Below are positions 13,701-21,536 of a stretch of DNA of 64,000 bases, piece after piece. The notes under the pieces are model-generated. The model was not told where the DNA came from. It saw only the letters and a program-made list of their open reading frames with translations, and did no database searches. The stretch lies in NCBI GenBank assembly GCA_964016985.1, contig OZ024827.1:73480953-73544952 (forward strand), given 5' to 3'. Both the position numbers and the translations under genes were made by a program. The first letter of the stretch is position 1. Each line of letters starts with the position of its first letter. Source of the stretch: Anodontia alba (lineage: Eukaryota; Mollusca; Bivalvia; Lucinida; Lucinidae).

Positions 13701-14272
13701 TTTCCCTATTCAGCGCTTTCTTGCACCGTCATGTATATTTATTAACCTTAACCAATCTCTGGGCTAATTCAGCAGACGGCAAATTGATGACATTTGCTTA
13801 TTTTTTCCAGAAAACAGGTTTTGATATTTCATGCACATTGTCTCCATCGAAAACCTGTTTTCCAGAAAAAAAAGTAAAAAAAAAATATAATAAAAAAAAA
13901 ATATTTAAAAATGTCGTCTGCTGAAAGTTTTATCTGACTGATGCTTTGATGGGTGTGTACAGCACGTGACAATATATGAAATATGTACACTATAATCTTA
14001 AACTCAGATAATTCAACATAAAAGAGTTTCTAAACAGGATTATAAAAATACTCAAATATTTATTCATGGCTTAAAATTGAAATAATAAGACATTGCAAGC
14101 GACATAGTTGATCCTTCGATGTATCGATAAAATGCTATATATAAATGAAATTTGTATACATTAAGATCTTTTCATATGAAAATGAAACTCACCAGTTAGT
14201 GGGACTATCATCCTTCCTTACATCATTGTAGGCGTCAATAACTGCATCTTTATCCTGAAATATTTCTCCCAT
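4176..14272 (-). CDS. Coactosin-like protein, 5' three coding exons (partial)
   Basis: Split gene for a small ADF-homology (ADF-H) protein that in animals binds F-actin in the cytosol; COTL1 also binds 5-lipoxygenase in vertebrates. Coding exons are 14193-14272, 8233-8315 and 4176-4333, giving 107 residues starting MGEIFQDKDAVIDAY. Junction phases match (2, 1, 0) and both introns are GT-AG (5877 and 3899 bp). Residues 56-107 carry the family signature VYAFLRVQTGDEMSRR-KFALLVW and end DKAFVKQVFV. Lys76 aligns with human Lys75, the actin-contact residue. About 35 C-terminal residues expected for the family are missing; no matching exon is visible to the left, so the gene runs off the window. 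Ortholog assignment is from recognition of the family, not from a search. Confidence 0.88.
4334..4829. other. Intron sequence, no gene
   Basis: Coactosin intron. The only structure is a low-copy motif GATTGTTTTGAAACTTGAA at about 4727, recurring near 5466 and 5628, so it is a dispersed repeat remnant. Confidence 0.5.
4830..5045. repeat. J MITE
   Basis: Family J is a non-coding element with repeated, partly inverted GCGAAGACTCAGATCAGCCTG blocks. This copy carries GCATGTGCGCCCAACGAAG and, inverted, GGATCTTCGCTGGCCGCACA. Confidence 0.6.
5090..5455. repeat. HpW MITE with core-1 hairpin
   Basis: Imperfect inverted ends (GTGAAACTTCGTTACAAC at left, GTTGTATCGAGTTTCGGTA at right) enclose a nearly perfect palindrome at about 5238-5321, CATATGTTTTGGATATTTG then core-1. 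The ends differ from the other core-1 families. Confidence 0.6.
5799..5834. repeat. (ACT)n microsatellite
   Basis: Trinucleotide run TACTACTAC with one CCATT interruption. The poly-Leu frame across it is an artefact. Confidence 0.9.
5835..6426. other. Intron sequence, nothing recognised
   Basis: AT-rich coactosin intron DNA with no coding signature. A short CTTAAAGCGC at about 6396 resembles the end of an E MITE but has no partner. Confidence 0.4.
6427..6534. repeat. K MITE copy 1
   Basis: About 107 bp, almost wholly palindromic: CCCAGCTAGCATTCTACAT ... loop CTACC ... ATGTAGAATGCTTACTGGG, with GGCCGATAACGGCCCGC in the arms. A second copy is at 17471. Confidence 0.8.
6612..6846 (-). repeat. 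D1 MITE (TTAA type), core-2 hairpin
   Basis: Ends AACCCATTGTA and CAATGGGTTAA; interior TCTCCCACACTATATATTTG and a core-2 hairpin (about 6750-6809) with tip GACGCCGCGTTCTGCGGCG. Orientation is opposite to the copy at 9778. Confidence 0.75.
7441..7586. repeat. E-like MITE remnant
   Basis: Diverged copy: GACTTGAAATTTCATGTGAA, broken hairpin around GCAAACGATTCACC, and right end TTAGCGCTTTAAAGG. No clean TTAA pair. Confidence 0.45.
7865..7967. repeat. (TCTA)n microsatellite
   Basis: About 25 tetranucleotide units with one TCTG interruption. Confidence 0.95.
8233..8315 (-). CDS. Coactosin-like exon 2
   Basis: Eighty-three bases after acceptor TTACAG and before donor GTGGGT. Completes Trp27 and encodes a beta-strand region CCLTYEGNTLVLDSCGEDF, then EELKAKFE, as expected for the ADF-H domain. 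Too short to stand out as an open frame; found by phase and family match. Confidence 0.85.
8379..8606. repeat. J2 MITE
   Basis: Element with GGCCGAGTCAAGCGAAAACA at left and ACACGTTTTCCATAGCGTGG at right. Interior CAGATTCAGATCACACTGCG pairs loosely with ACTGATCTGGACCTTCACTG. Sits just upstream (higher coordinate) of coactosin exon 2. Confidence 0.6.
8895..9360 (-). repeat. L element copy 1
   Basis: About 450-bp dispersed repeat; the reverse complement matches 20800-21240. The word TATATGAATGGGTC and its variants recur about six times, and one end holds GTGCGCGCCGAATGGCC. Preceded by a (GT)n/G-rich run at 8866-8898. Confidence 0.65.
9382..9545. repeat. D2 MITE, truncated, core-2 hairpin
   Basis: Left end ACCATACTTGTCCTAAATTT, then GGATGCGTGGCAAACAGTG and a core-2 hairpin at about 9460-9520 with tip GTCGCGTTCTGTGGTG. 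Confidence 0.6.
9778..10002 (+). repeat. D1 MITE, core-2 hairpin
   Basis: Left end CGCATTGAAGACTGCAGACC, core-2 hairpin with tip CGCCACAGAACGCGGCG, then TCTTTAGGAATAGCTATATC and TATAGTGTGGGAGAGTTTA. Right end AAATGGGTTAA. Confidence 0.75.
10160..10721. other. Intron, one small inverted repeat
   Basis: No coding signature. Near 10382-10460 an imperfect 22-bp inverted pair, ACATCCTTATTTGGACATTT and AAATGTCCTAATAAAGATGT, suggests a small MITE. C-rich and A-run low complexity precedes it (10100-10158). Confidence 0.4.
10722..10790. repeat. Compound (GT)n-(G)n-(GA)n microsatellite
   Basis: GT run, a 20-base G run, TGCG units, then GA units. Confidence 0.95.
10855..11045. repeat. J2 MITE
   Basis: Carries AACAGCAAAGCCCGATGAGA and TCTGGGCCTTTACTGTTCGG, the two halves typical of J2, and a GGATATGCCC tail. 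Confidence 0.5.
11193..11659. repeat. F MITE interrupted by HpA
   Basis: F halves flank the HpA insertion: left CGCTTAGCATGCTGGGTAAA to GACAACATTTTGAAATAT, right TTTGTCGTCTGCTGAATTAG. F carries a palindrome around TTTCATGCAAATT. Confidence 0.7.
11243..11523. repeat. HpA MITE copy 1, nested in F
   Basis: HpA is about 280 bp with inverted ends CATTACGAAAACACGCC and complement GGCATGTTTTCGTGATG. The central core-1 palindrome begins CATAGATTGTGGGTACTCG. A non-palindromic right half carries CCCCAGTTTTACTATATAAA. This copy splits an F element. Confidence 0.85.
11680..11775. repeat. D2 MITE fragment
   Basis: Retains TACTTGTCCTAAAATTTGAA and one arm of core-2 (GCAAACTGTGTAGACCCGG), then breaks off. 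Confidence 0.5.
11965..12092. repeat. About 28-bp minisatellite
   Basis: Four to five imperfect units of GAGGGCTGATCGTCCAAGGA with ATTTTCAC linkers. Confidence 0.8.
12226..12318. repeat. AACGTTGAAACAACG palindromic MITE
   Basis: Nearly perfect palindrome of CAACGTTGAAACAACGTCGA arms with ends CACAGCAGGCACACAAC and GTTGTGCTTCCGCTGGG. From memory, similar palindromic elements are widespread in aquatic animals. Confidence 0.7.
12426..12624. repeat. F MITE flanked by TTAA
   Basis: Ends CACTTAGCATGCTGAG and ATAGCATGGTAAGTG, with TTAA at 12422-12425 and 12625-12628. The palindrome around TTTGACATTTCATGCAAATT has a short loop near 12528. Confidence 0.8.
12645..12860. repeat. J2 MITE
   Basis: Carries CGAACAACGAAGGTGCAGGA and GGCCTTTACTGTTCGAATAT as distant inverted blocks. 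Confidence 0.5.
12890..13130. repeat. J MITE, diverged
   Basis: GACTCAAATCCGCCTGCGCA and inverted AGGCTGATCCGAGACTTCAG mark this copy. Confidence 0.5.
13158..13402. repeat. J MITE, well preserved
   Basis: Ends TGAGCCGCCTTATGACAAAA and GTTTGTCACGAGGGAGCTCA. Contains GCGCCCAGCGAAGACACAGA and, inverted, GATCTGAGTCTTCGATGGGC. Confidence 0.65.
13403..13605. repeat. J2 MITE
   Basis: CATATGCGTTCAGCAAGTCC and ACGTTTTCGCATTGGG mark the ends; interior GATCAGCCTGTGCATCCGCG. Confidence 0.45.
13765..13932. repeat. F MITE, decayed
   Basis: TTCAGCAGACGGCAAATTGA at left and ATGTCGTCTGCTGAAAG at right, with a damaged palindrome around TTTCATGCACATTGTCTCC and A-rich expansion. Confidence 0.6.
14193..14272 (-). 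CDS. Coactosin-like exon 1 (start codon)
   Basis: Eighty coding bases, 26 codons plus TG, from ATG at 14272-14270 to donor GTGAGT. The start context has A at -3 and G at +4. Encodes MGEIFQDKDAVIDAYNDVRK followed by DDSPTN, matching the N-terminal helix of coactosins. The Trp codon is split over the intron (TG|G). Confidence 0.85.
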
Positions 14273-14450
14273 TTTTTTCTCCTTTTTTTGACCAAAAAGT
14301 CGCGAGTGAAAATCAAAAAGTCGCGAGTTAAAATAAATTCACGCAGAGCCAGCCACTTAAGCTCTTAGCTCACTTCCGCATACTCACGCCTGCTGACAGA
14401 GAGAGGACTGTTCAAAAAGTTTTCAAAAAACAAAAACAAAAATAAACAAA
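14273..14450 (-). promoter_or_regulatory. Probable 5' UTR/promoter region of coactosin-like gene
   Basis: Immediately upstream of the start codon on the minus strand. A less repetitive stretch includes the duplicated AAAAAGTCGCGAGT motif (about 14296 and 14321). No clear TATA box or splice acceptor was identified; assignment is by position only. Confidence 0.3.

Positions 14451-14487
<37 letters not shown>
14451..14487. repeat. Poly-A run
   Basis: Uninterrupted A tract of about 37 bases. Confidence 0.95.
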
Positions 14488-14489
<2 letters not shown>

Positions 14490-14825
14490 GTGCATCAAAA
14501 TTTCGCATAGACAAAAGAAAAGATAAATCTGGGTTTGTATATTTCTGAAATAAACAAACGCATTAATCAATGTAAAAATAATACTTTAAAAAAGGCCATG
14601 TGTTTCGAACCGATTTTAACAGAAGACAACGTTTATGTAGCGTACTGCTGCTAAGTTTAAGTTGAGAGCGTACTTCATTTTTTTTTCTCGACAGGGAAGA
14701 AATGTCAAGATGATCCAGATTTTGAGTTTTGGAATTTGGGTATTTTGGGAATCTAATCATGTACAGGTACTTTTTGGGAGTTTTTGGGGTTAAGAGAGTT
14801 TTGCTGGTAATTTGGAGGTCATAGA

Positions 14826-14826
<1 letters not shown>

Positions 14827-14882
<56 letters not shown>
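14827..14882. repeat. (GT)n microsatellite
   Basis: About 27 GT units followed by a T-rich run. Open frames of alternating Thr-His or Val-Cys across it are artefacts. Confidence 0.95.
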
Positions 14883-14885
<3 letters not shown>

Positions 14886-15239
14886 TTTTTGTTTTTTTTT
14901 TTGGTGTGTGGGGTGTATGCAAAGAGACGGGCTGTGGGTGAGGATAAGATATTCACTAGTTATTTGTGAGGTTAACCAAAGAATTGTATTTCTTTCTTAG
15001 TACAATTCCTTCTGTGGTAAATACAACATGCAAGTCCATGGAAAAGGTTTGTGGGATGGAAACTATACGGATCAATCTCCACTAATATACATTTTAATGA
15101 TATTTTTTTTGTAAAATTATTTCGAGTAAAATTCAGATGACAAATTCGCGCCTTCAGAATTTGATGACGCATCGAAACCAATGCTATAGTCTGTATTACT
15201 GAATAGTAAAAGTCTATAACTGATGCACAACATGAGAAA
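14883..15239. other. Intergenic, nothing recognised
   Basis: AT-rich DNA upstream of the coactosin-like gene without coding or repeat signature that I can name. Confidence 0.4.
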
Positions 15240-15640
15240 TGAATCCTTCTGTCATGTTCGAACAGCGAAGACCCGGATCAGCTTATGCCATTACGAAAAC
15301 ACGCCTATTCAAATATATAGAAAATTTCATCTCCAAAAACTGAAAATTTTCAGATAAAAAACTGATATTTTTCATATTTCTGCTCAAAACATAGATTGTG
15401 GATACTCGTTAGAACCGCCTGGGCGAGGCGGTTCCAACGAGTACCCACAATCTATGTTTTTAAGCAGAAATAAGAAAAATAATGTATACCCCTGTAAACC
15501 CCAGTTTTACTATATAAAAGTGAGGTTTAAGGGGGTCAAAATTATATAGGCATGATTTCGTGATGCACACCTGCTGTCTGATCAGAATGTTCTCTGTTCG
15601 TCGATACATGTATATTTTAGTGTATCTAATAATTCCGTAC
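15240..15640. repeat. J2 MITE interrupted by HpA
   Basis: Left half GTTCGAACAGCGAAGACCCG, right half GTCTGATCAGAATGTTCTCT then GTTCGTCGATACATG, separated by HpA copy 2. Confidence 0.55.
15289..15565. repeat. HpA MITE copy 2, nested in J2
   Basis: Complete copy with CATTACGAAAACACGCC and GCATGATTTCGTGATG ends. The core-1 palindrome has tip CCGCCTGGGCGAGGCGG. Confidence 0.85.
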
Positions 15641-16210
15641 GCGAATAACGAAGGCACTGATATCAGCAGACTGTGAGATCGACCGTGTTTTTGTTATCCT
15701 CATATGCAATAACGGCGATTTTATCAAATTTATTGATCAGCCCATATGGGTATCTCCATGTACGCGTGAATCGAATCAAAAGTCAACCTTACACGATTGT
15801 TTTATTATCTATCCCACACAACAGTACAACCATTTATGGCCACTAATTTAGGCCTGTCAAACGAAAATGCGTATCGGTGCAAATATGGGCCTTACCATGA
15901 GAAAAGGGGTTTTGGGTGTTTGTTGTATATGCTAACCGGAAATGCCTAGAGTAGTCAGCTAGTATGGCATGTATTTCTGCTATTTACAGTTGCGTTTGTG
16001 TGTTTAGTGCTCACAAGGCCATTCTTCTAGAATCTTACCAGGCTGCTCGGATACTCAGACTGAGCTAAGTCTTCATTGCCCATATCTACGCCGAAATGCC
16101 TTTTTAGCACAGCATGGCACCTATTTGAATCAAATATAATGATGGCCTAATCAGCCTGCGCATTCGTGCAGTCATAACGCAGTTCTTTACTCTTTACATC
16201 TAATGATATT
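15641..16210. other. Intergenic, mostly unrecognised
   Basis: No coding sign. A J-type fragment (AATCAGCCTGCGCATTCGTG) lies near 16148. Confidence 0.4.
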
Positions 16211-16411
16211 TTAACGGTTAGCGCTCTGGGTAAAAATTTCAGCAGACATTTTTAAATATTTTTTTTATTTTTCACAGAAAACAGATTTTGACATTTCTTG
16301 CAAAGTGTCTCCAATTTGCATGAAATTTCAAATCCTGTTTTTTGGGGGGAAAAAAATACGAAAAATGTCATCATTCTGTCGTCTGCTGAATTAGCCTAGA
16401 GAGTGTTGAAG
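16211..16411. repeat. F MITE
   Basis: TTAACGGTTAGCGCTCTGGG at left and CTAGAGAGTGTTGAAGG at right; palindrome around TTTGACATTTCTTGCAAAGT. The right TTAA is mutated. Confidence 0.65.
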
Positions 16412-16515
16412 GTTTATAAGCCATTATCGAAGATGGTAATACCGCAGGCTGACCTTCGTTTAGGTTGATCACACTATGTACAAAGGTTCTTTTTATTTGA
16501 GAACACTCAGCTTTT

Positions 16516-16739
16516 ACCCTTAAAGCGCTGCAGAAGTTTGTAGCAGATGATATTCAGAAATTCATTTTGTTATTTTTCAGAGGAAAATAAGACGTGAAAT
16601 TAGCAGACGATTCACATGAAATGTCAAGTCATAATATTTTATCTGAAAAACAAAACAAAAAAAAAAAAAGAACAACAACAGCAAAAAAAAAAAAAAACAG
16701 TGTCGTCTGCTGTCGTTGCAATTAGCGCTTTAAGGGTTA
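16516..16739. repeat. E MITE
   Basis: Ends ACCCTTAAAGCGCTGCAG and AATTAGCGCTTTAAGGGTTA. Hairpin arms AGCAGACGATTCACATGAAA; A-rich expansion at 16656-16696. Confidence 0.75.
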
Positions 16740-16904
16740 GTCCTTATGACTGTTCGGGACAATTGAACCCGAACGATAACAATCTATGTGAAATCGAAAT
16801 AAGTATAATACATATACCGTATTTAGTGTAAATACTTGGACACCATAACGATTTACCATATTTCTCTTCAAATTCGAACAACTCCATTTAATTACATACA
16901 TTTT

Positions 16905-16975
16905 GATGTGTCTCAAAACGTCTGGATAAGTAACACTTCTGTGTCGTCTGATCTGGGTCTACACAGTTTGTTCAA
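16905..16975. repeat. Core-2 hairpin fragment
   Basis: One arm only: TCGTCTGATCTGGGTCTAC and ACAGTTTGTTCAAGCC. Confidence 0.4.
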
Positions 16976-17109
16976 GCCTGTCTGTCCCATTATTTAGGGT
17001 AGATAAGATATAAGATACATCTACATAAGTAAAGAGAAATGAATACACTTTCAGGGGAGATAACTCTTGTTATTTTGCATTCGAAGGAGCAGGGTATCAT
17101 GAGGTTCGA

Positions 17110-17380
17110 CATTACAAAAACACGCCTATTCAAATATATTGAAACTTTTTACAACCAAAAAAGGAAAAACTTTCAGATTAAAAAAAAATCCTATATTTTT
17201 CATATTTCTGCTCAAAACATAGATTGTGGGTACTCGTTAGAACCGCCTCGGTGAGGCGGCTCTAACGGATACCAACAATTTATGTTTTTTGAGAAGAAAT
17301 AAGAAAATTAATGTATACCCTTATAAATCCCAGTTTTACTGTCTAAAAGTGGGGTTTAAGGGAGGCGTGTTTTCGTGATG
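17110..17380. repeat. HpA MITE copy 3
   Basis: CATTACAAAAACACGCC and GGCGTGTTTTCGTGATG ends. Core-1 arm mismatches (CGGCTCTAACGGATACC) show it is older than other copies. Confidence 0.85.
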
Positions 17381-17470
17381 GAACCCACGCCGGCTACGAC
17401 GGCAGCGCCCAGCCTTTCAGAGTCAGAAGACATAACCACACAACTACGCTTGTTAAAAAACAAGTTTCAT

Positions 17471-17577
17471 CCCAGTTAGCATTCTTTATAAATCTACAGC
17501 GGGCCGTTATCGGCCCGTCAGCTACCCTGACGGGCCGATAACGGCCCGCTATAGATTTATAAAGAATGCTAGCAGGG
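17471..17577. repeat. K MITE copy 2
   Basis: Same loop and GGCCGATAACGGCCCGC arms as the copy at 6427; outer stem TTCTTTATAAATC differs, with the matching change on the other arm. Confidence 0.8.
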
Positions 17578-17871
17578 CTGTGACTGTACTATGCTTCATT
17601 TCTCTGAACGACCCGTCGGATAGGGTATAATTTTGGTGTGTATCATTTAATTGCAGGCCAAATTTAAATTGGTCAGGGTATTTCATTGTGTTTTTATTGA
17701 GGGCCGCTTGTTAGAATGGCTTTTTGAGTTAAAAGTGTTACCCGCTCAAAATATTGTATAAATAAAAAGTGCTAGTGTTGAAAAATCAGACCTGGTAAAC
17801 TTTTTTCTTCTTTTGTTTGTTTTCCACCAAAACTAGTGTATATGTGTTCAAGGGCAGAAAATTACTAAAAC
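17578..17871. other. Intergenic, nothing recognised
   Basis: AT-rich, no coding or repeat sign. Confidence 0.35.
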
Positions 17872-18060
17872 GTGCTGTCAGTTCCTCTAAACAGAAGAAT
17901 ATATAGTATACAAGATCAGCACAGACTCAGATCAGTTTGTACATCTGTGCAGTCTGATTTGTGTCTACACTTGTTGTTAACATACTGTTCATCATGTATC
18001 AAACGTTCTGTTAGCAAACAACATAGACCCTGGTCTGACTGTGTGGATATTTTCTATTTC
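17872..18060. repeat. J2-type MITE remnant
   Basis: ATCAGCACAGACTCAGATCA with GTCTGATTTGTGTCTACAC, then a TTCTGTTAGCAAACAACATA arm. Confidence 0.4.
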
Positions 18061-18327
18061 GAAGCGCTCTTTGATAATAACTGTCTATGAATGAAACAAT
18101 TTAAAAACTGATATTGACATCAAAGTCATCAAACTGATTAAACAATGAAACAAAATTTAAAGTCAAAGAAACAGTTATTCTTGGAAACATTTGCTAACTT
18201 TTAAAATCCCTCTTTTCTTCAAATCTTGAAATCGATCTTCATTGTAAACGTTTTGATAGAATATTTTTGTTGGTCATTCTTATTAAGCTACAGAAATTCA
18301 ATTGAATCTGAACCATGCTAAAAATAA

Positions 18328-18482
18328 TTCTTAAGGCGCGATACAAACTTGCAGCAGATAACAGTCAAAAGTAATTAATTGATTTATTTATTTAATTTTA
18401 CTTATTTATTTATTTTTACGAAAATAAAACAGCATTTCGTGTGAATCATCTGCTGTTCTTGTGACTAGCGCTTTAAGGGTCA
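18328..18482. repeat. E MITE, internally deleted
   Basis: TTCTTAAGGCGCGATACAAA at left, CTAGCGCTTTAAGGGTCA at right, with GTGTGAATCATCTGCTG. Confidence 0.55.
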
Positions 18483-18694
18483 AACTAAAATTATTTCAAC
18501 TTTTTGCTTACTACATGTCACATAGGCAGGTAAGTCAGTATAAAAAAGAAAACAAGACAAGATCAATATATGTCCAGTGTAATGAAGAAATTCTTCTATG
18601 CATAGAATTCCATCCGCAGGTACAAAGAAAAACATGCCCAGCAATGTTACTTTGCCTAAACAATAAAGGGACCTTGCAAAATGTAGGGGAAGGC

Positions 18695-18905
18695 TGGTCT
18701 TAAGGAGAATTGTTAATTTTCAAGGGAAGCAACTCTGTCAAAATGGTTTGCCTCCCTTCTGAAAAGGGGTCTACTCTAAAAGGAAAGAATTTGCTCCCAG
18801 TGGGAGCAAATTCTTTCCTTTTAGAGTAGATTCCTTTTCAGAAAGGTTTTGATGTACAGGAAAGCAAACAGAATCACAAAAATTGTCTCCCTTGTCACAA
18901 AATGA
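18695..18905. repeat. I MITE with perfect hairpin
   Basis: Perfect palindrome at about 18769-18832: TCTACTCTAAAAGGAAAGAA then TTTGCTCCC, meeting its complement at CAGTG. Flanks CAAGGGAAGCAACTCTGTCA and TGTCTCCCTTGTCAC. Confidence 0.7.
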
Positions 18906-19132
18906 TGAAAACCTACCAAGTCGATCTAGTCCTAATCCCTTTAAGCTCAGCTGTTCATATAACAGGCCTGTGGCTGATAAAAGATACCTCATTGAGTGTC
19001 TAACAAATGTAGATTCGGGCCTGTCTGTGCATCTTAGCATTCTGGTCAGATTCTTAAGCTTTAGTATACATTTGTACAGGTTGTAGATACTGCATTCTCA
19101 CAATGGAGGACAACAGATGGCGGCCGAAAAAA

Positions 19133-19330
19133 AAAAGACCTCAGAACATATGCGAACAGGAAAGATCCAGACCAGACTGCGCATCCGCGCAGTCTGGTCA
19201 GGATCTTTGCTGTTCGCCTACACAATATAAGGACCTTGTTGAAGCTATAGGATTAATAGCGAAGATCTTGACCCGACGCATAGCTGTGCAAAATGGTCTG
19301 GGGCTTCTCCATTCGTACATGCCCTAAGGG
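19133..19330. repeat. J MITE, two halves
   Basis: A palindromic block ATCCAGACCAGACTGCGCAT/TCTGGTCAGGATCTTTGCTG is followed by a diverged second half ending CATTCGTACATGCCC. Confidence 0.5.
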
Positions 19331-19379
19331 CCTTTTTGTAAGCCGATGGCCCAAAGATCCTGATCAGACTGAAGGTGCA

Positions 19380-19680
19380 CACATGGGTCCAGTCTTAAGG
19401 GGACTGGATGCACTTGGTAGATTGTTCACCATTTCTGCAAAGGGGGACAACTTTTTGAGACCTGTTTGCTTTCCCGCACACCAAATCCCTTCCGTCTAAA
19501 AGCAAATTATTTCCATTTATAGTAAACCCCTTTCTGAGGAGGCAAAACAAATTCGACAGTTACCTCCCCTGCAAGTGTATCTCATAAGGTAAATAAATGT
19601 ACTTCTAAGGGAGGTCACTCTGGTCTTTCAGACATTTGCCTCCCTTCTCAGATGGGTTTTATCTTACGGAAAATAATTGT
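19380..19680. repeat. I MITE, diverged, possibly two copies
   Basis: GGGGGACAACTTTTTGAGAC, TAGTAAACCCCTTTCTGAGG, TTACCTCCCCTGCAAGTGTA then TAAGGGAGGTCACTCTGGTC. The hairpin is mostly lost. Confidence 0.5.
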
Positions 19681-19866
19681 ACCCCACCACAATAATTGAT
19701 TTAGGGCTAAGGACAAGTCTCCTAATGATGGATTTTGTTTGAGTCCTTGTTTATTGACACGTCAACCCTTACGGATGTATATGTGTGTGGGCAGTTGGGA
19801 GCAGGGGTGGTGAGGAGTGTAAGGCGATAAAAAGAATAGTGTAGATGTTAAACAGATTATACGGAA

Positions 19867-20400
19867 AGAAAAGCTTGATTTAGACTTTTAGAAAAGCTTA
19901 ATTTTGGCCTTTAGAAAAGCTTGATGTAGGCTTTTTGAAAAGCTTGATTTAGATCTTTAGAAAAGCTTGATGTAGGCTTTTTGAAAAGCTTGATTTAGAC
20001 CTTTAGAAAAGCTTGATTTTGGCCTTTAGAAAAGCTTGATGTAGGCTTTTTGAAAAGCTTGATTTAGATCTTTAGAAAAGCTTGATTTAGGCTTTTCGAA
20101 AAGCTTGATTTAGACCTTTAGAAAAGCTTGATTTTGGCCTTTAGAAAAGCTTGATGTAGGCTTTTTGAAAAGCTTGATTTAGGCTTTTTGAAAAGCTTGA
20201 TTTAGACCTTTAGAAAAGCTTGATTTAGGCTTTTTGAAAAGCTTGATATAGATCTTTAGAAAAGCTTGATTAGGCTTTTTGAAAAGCTTGATAATCTTTA
20301 GAAAAGCTTTTTGAAAAGCTTGATATAGATCTTTAGAAAAGCTTGATTTAGGCCTTCAGAAAAGCTTGTTTAGACCTTTAGAAAAGCTTGACTTAGGCCT
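19867..20400. repeat. 23-bp minisatellite with AAGCTT
   Basis: About 23 units of GAAAAGCTTGATTTAGACCT with TTA linker, alternating irregularly with the variant ending GATGTAGGCTTTTT. Each unit holds a HindIII-type AAGCTT palindrome. Unit lengths shorten near 20290. Confidence 0.95.
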
Positions 20401-20482
20401 TACATGAACCTCTCCATATAGAAATTGACGTTATGACTATATGCAACCAGTACAGACCCAGACCAGCCAGAGTATCCGCATT

Positions 20483-20760
20483 CATTATGAAAACACGCCT
20501 ATTCAAATACATTGAAAATTTCACCACCAAAACCGGAAAGTTTTCAGATAAAAAATTCTGATATCTTTCCATTTTTCTACATAAAACATAGATTGTGGGT
20601 ACTCGTTAGAACCGCCTCGCTGAGGCGGTTCTAATGAGTACCCACAATCTATGTTTTTGAGCAGAAATAAGAAAAATAATGTATACCCCTGTAAACCCCA
20701 GTTTTACTATATAAAGTGGGGTTTAAGGGGTCAAAACTATATAGGCATGTTTTTGTGATG
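20483..20760. repeat. HpA MITE copy 4
   Basis: CATTATGAAAACACGCC and GGCATGTTTTTGTGATG ends. Nearly perfect core-1 palindrome at 20587-20653. Inserted beside a core-2/J arm (ACAGACCCAGACCAGCC). Confidence 0.85.
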
Positions 20761-20799
20761 TATACTGACTGCTATTATAATGGAAGGACTTATTGATCG

Positions 20800-21240
20800 G
20801 ACCACTGATAACATACCCTCGGGGTATGGGTATGGTATGGGTGTGCGAGCCAGTATTTCAAAACCTACCCCATTCATATACCTGGCCTTTGAAAAAACAG
20901 ACCCATTCATATACTTGATCATCCAAAATGTTGACCTATTCATATACTGCCCTTTGATTTTTTATACCCATTTTTTGCTGGTTGTTAGACAAATATCACA
21001 GTCAATTCATGTAATACCAAGAGGATAAGCCAGTCTCAAAAAATCTATGAGCGAAAAATATGTGCATATACCAGGATGTGAGAAAAATGGGGTCTTTCAC
21101 ATAGGAATCCAGAAAAATTGGGCCATTCATATACTTTTTGTTGAAAAAAGGGTCCAATCATATACCTGGCAGTGCTGAATAAGGGGGCTATTCGGCACGC
21201 ACATCCCTACTATGCCATATATAGGAAGTTACCACCCCGA
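20800..21240 (+). repeat. L element copy 2
   Basis: Matches 8895-9360 in reverse. Recurring CCATTCATATACCTGG-type words; end GGCACGCACATCCCTACTAT then GGAAGTTACCACCCC. Reverse-frame translation repeats a YMNG motif; see findings. Confidence 0.65.
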
Positions 21241-21362
21241 GAACATACCAGTATGTAGTAAGGTTGTTTTCCTTTTAATCCTTTTACTCGAGTTTCTAAT
21301 GTGTCTGAATTTCGGCTAATTCCATTGCTTCAAATAATAATGAGTAAAAAAAATCAACAAAG

Positions 21363-21428
21363 GCAAACTGTGTAGATCCTGATGAGATGGCTCGAAAGAA
21401 CCGTCTCATCTGGATCTACACAGTTTAC
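21363..21428. repeat. Solitary core-2 hairpin
   Basis: GCAAACTGTGTAGATCCTGA arm meets its complement at tip GGCTCGAAAGAACCGTC. No D1, D2 or M flanks are recognisable. Confidence 0.65.
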
Positions 21429-21536
21429 AAAGGTACCTGATTTGGTAGGCAGGGCTGAAAGGGTTAAGGGGCTCAAATGTAATTAAGGTAGCATATTTCC
21501 TGGAAGGCTTCATGAAGCTGCACAACATATGAGAAA

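Noticed and set aside
14563..15000. Thr-His and Val-Cys repeat proteins
   Set aside because: Translation of the (GT)n microsatellite.
11200..20760. Regularly recurring palindromes resembling a CRISPR array
   Set aside because: Copies are kilobases apart within larger elements with inverted ends; the context is eukaryotic.
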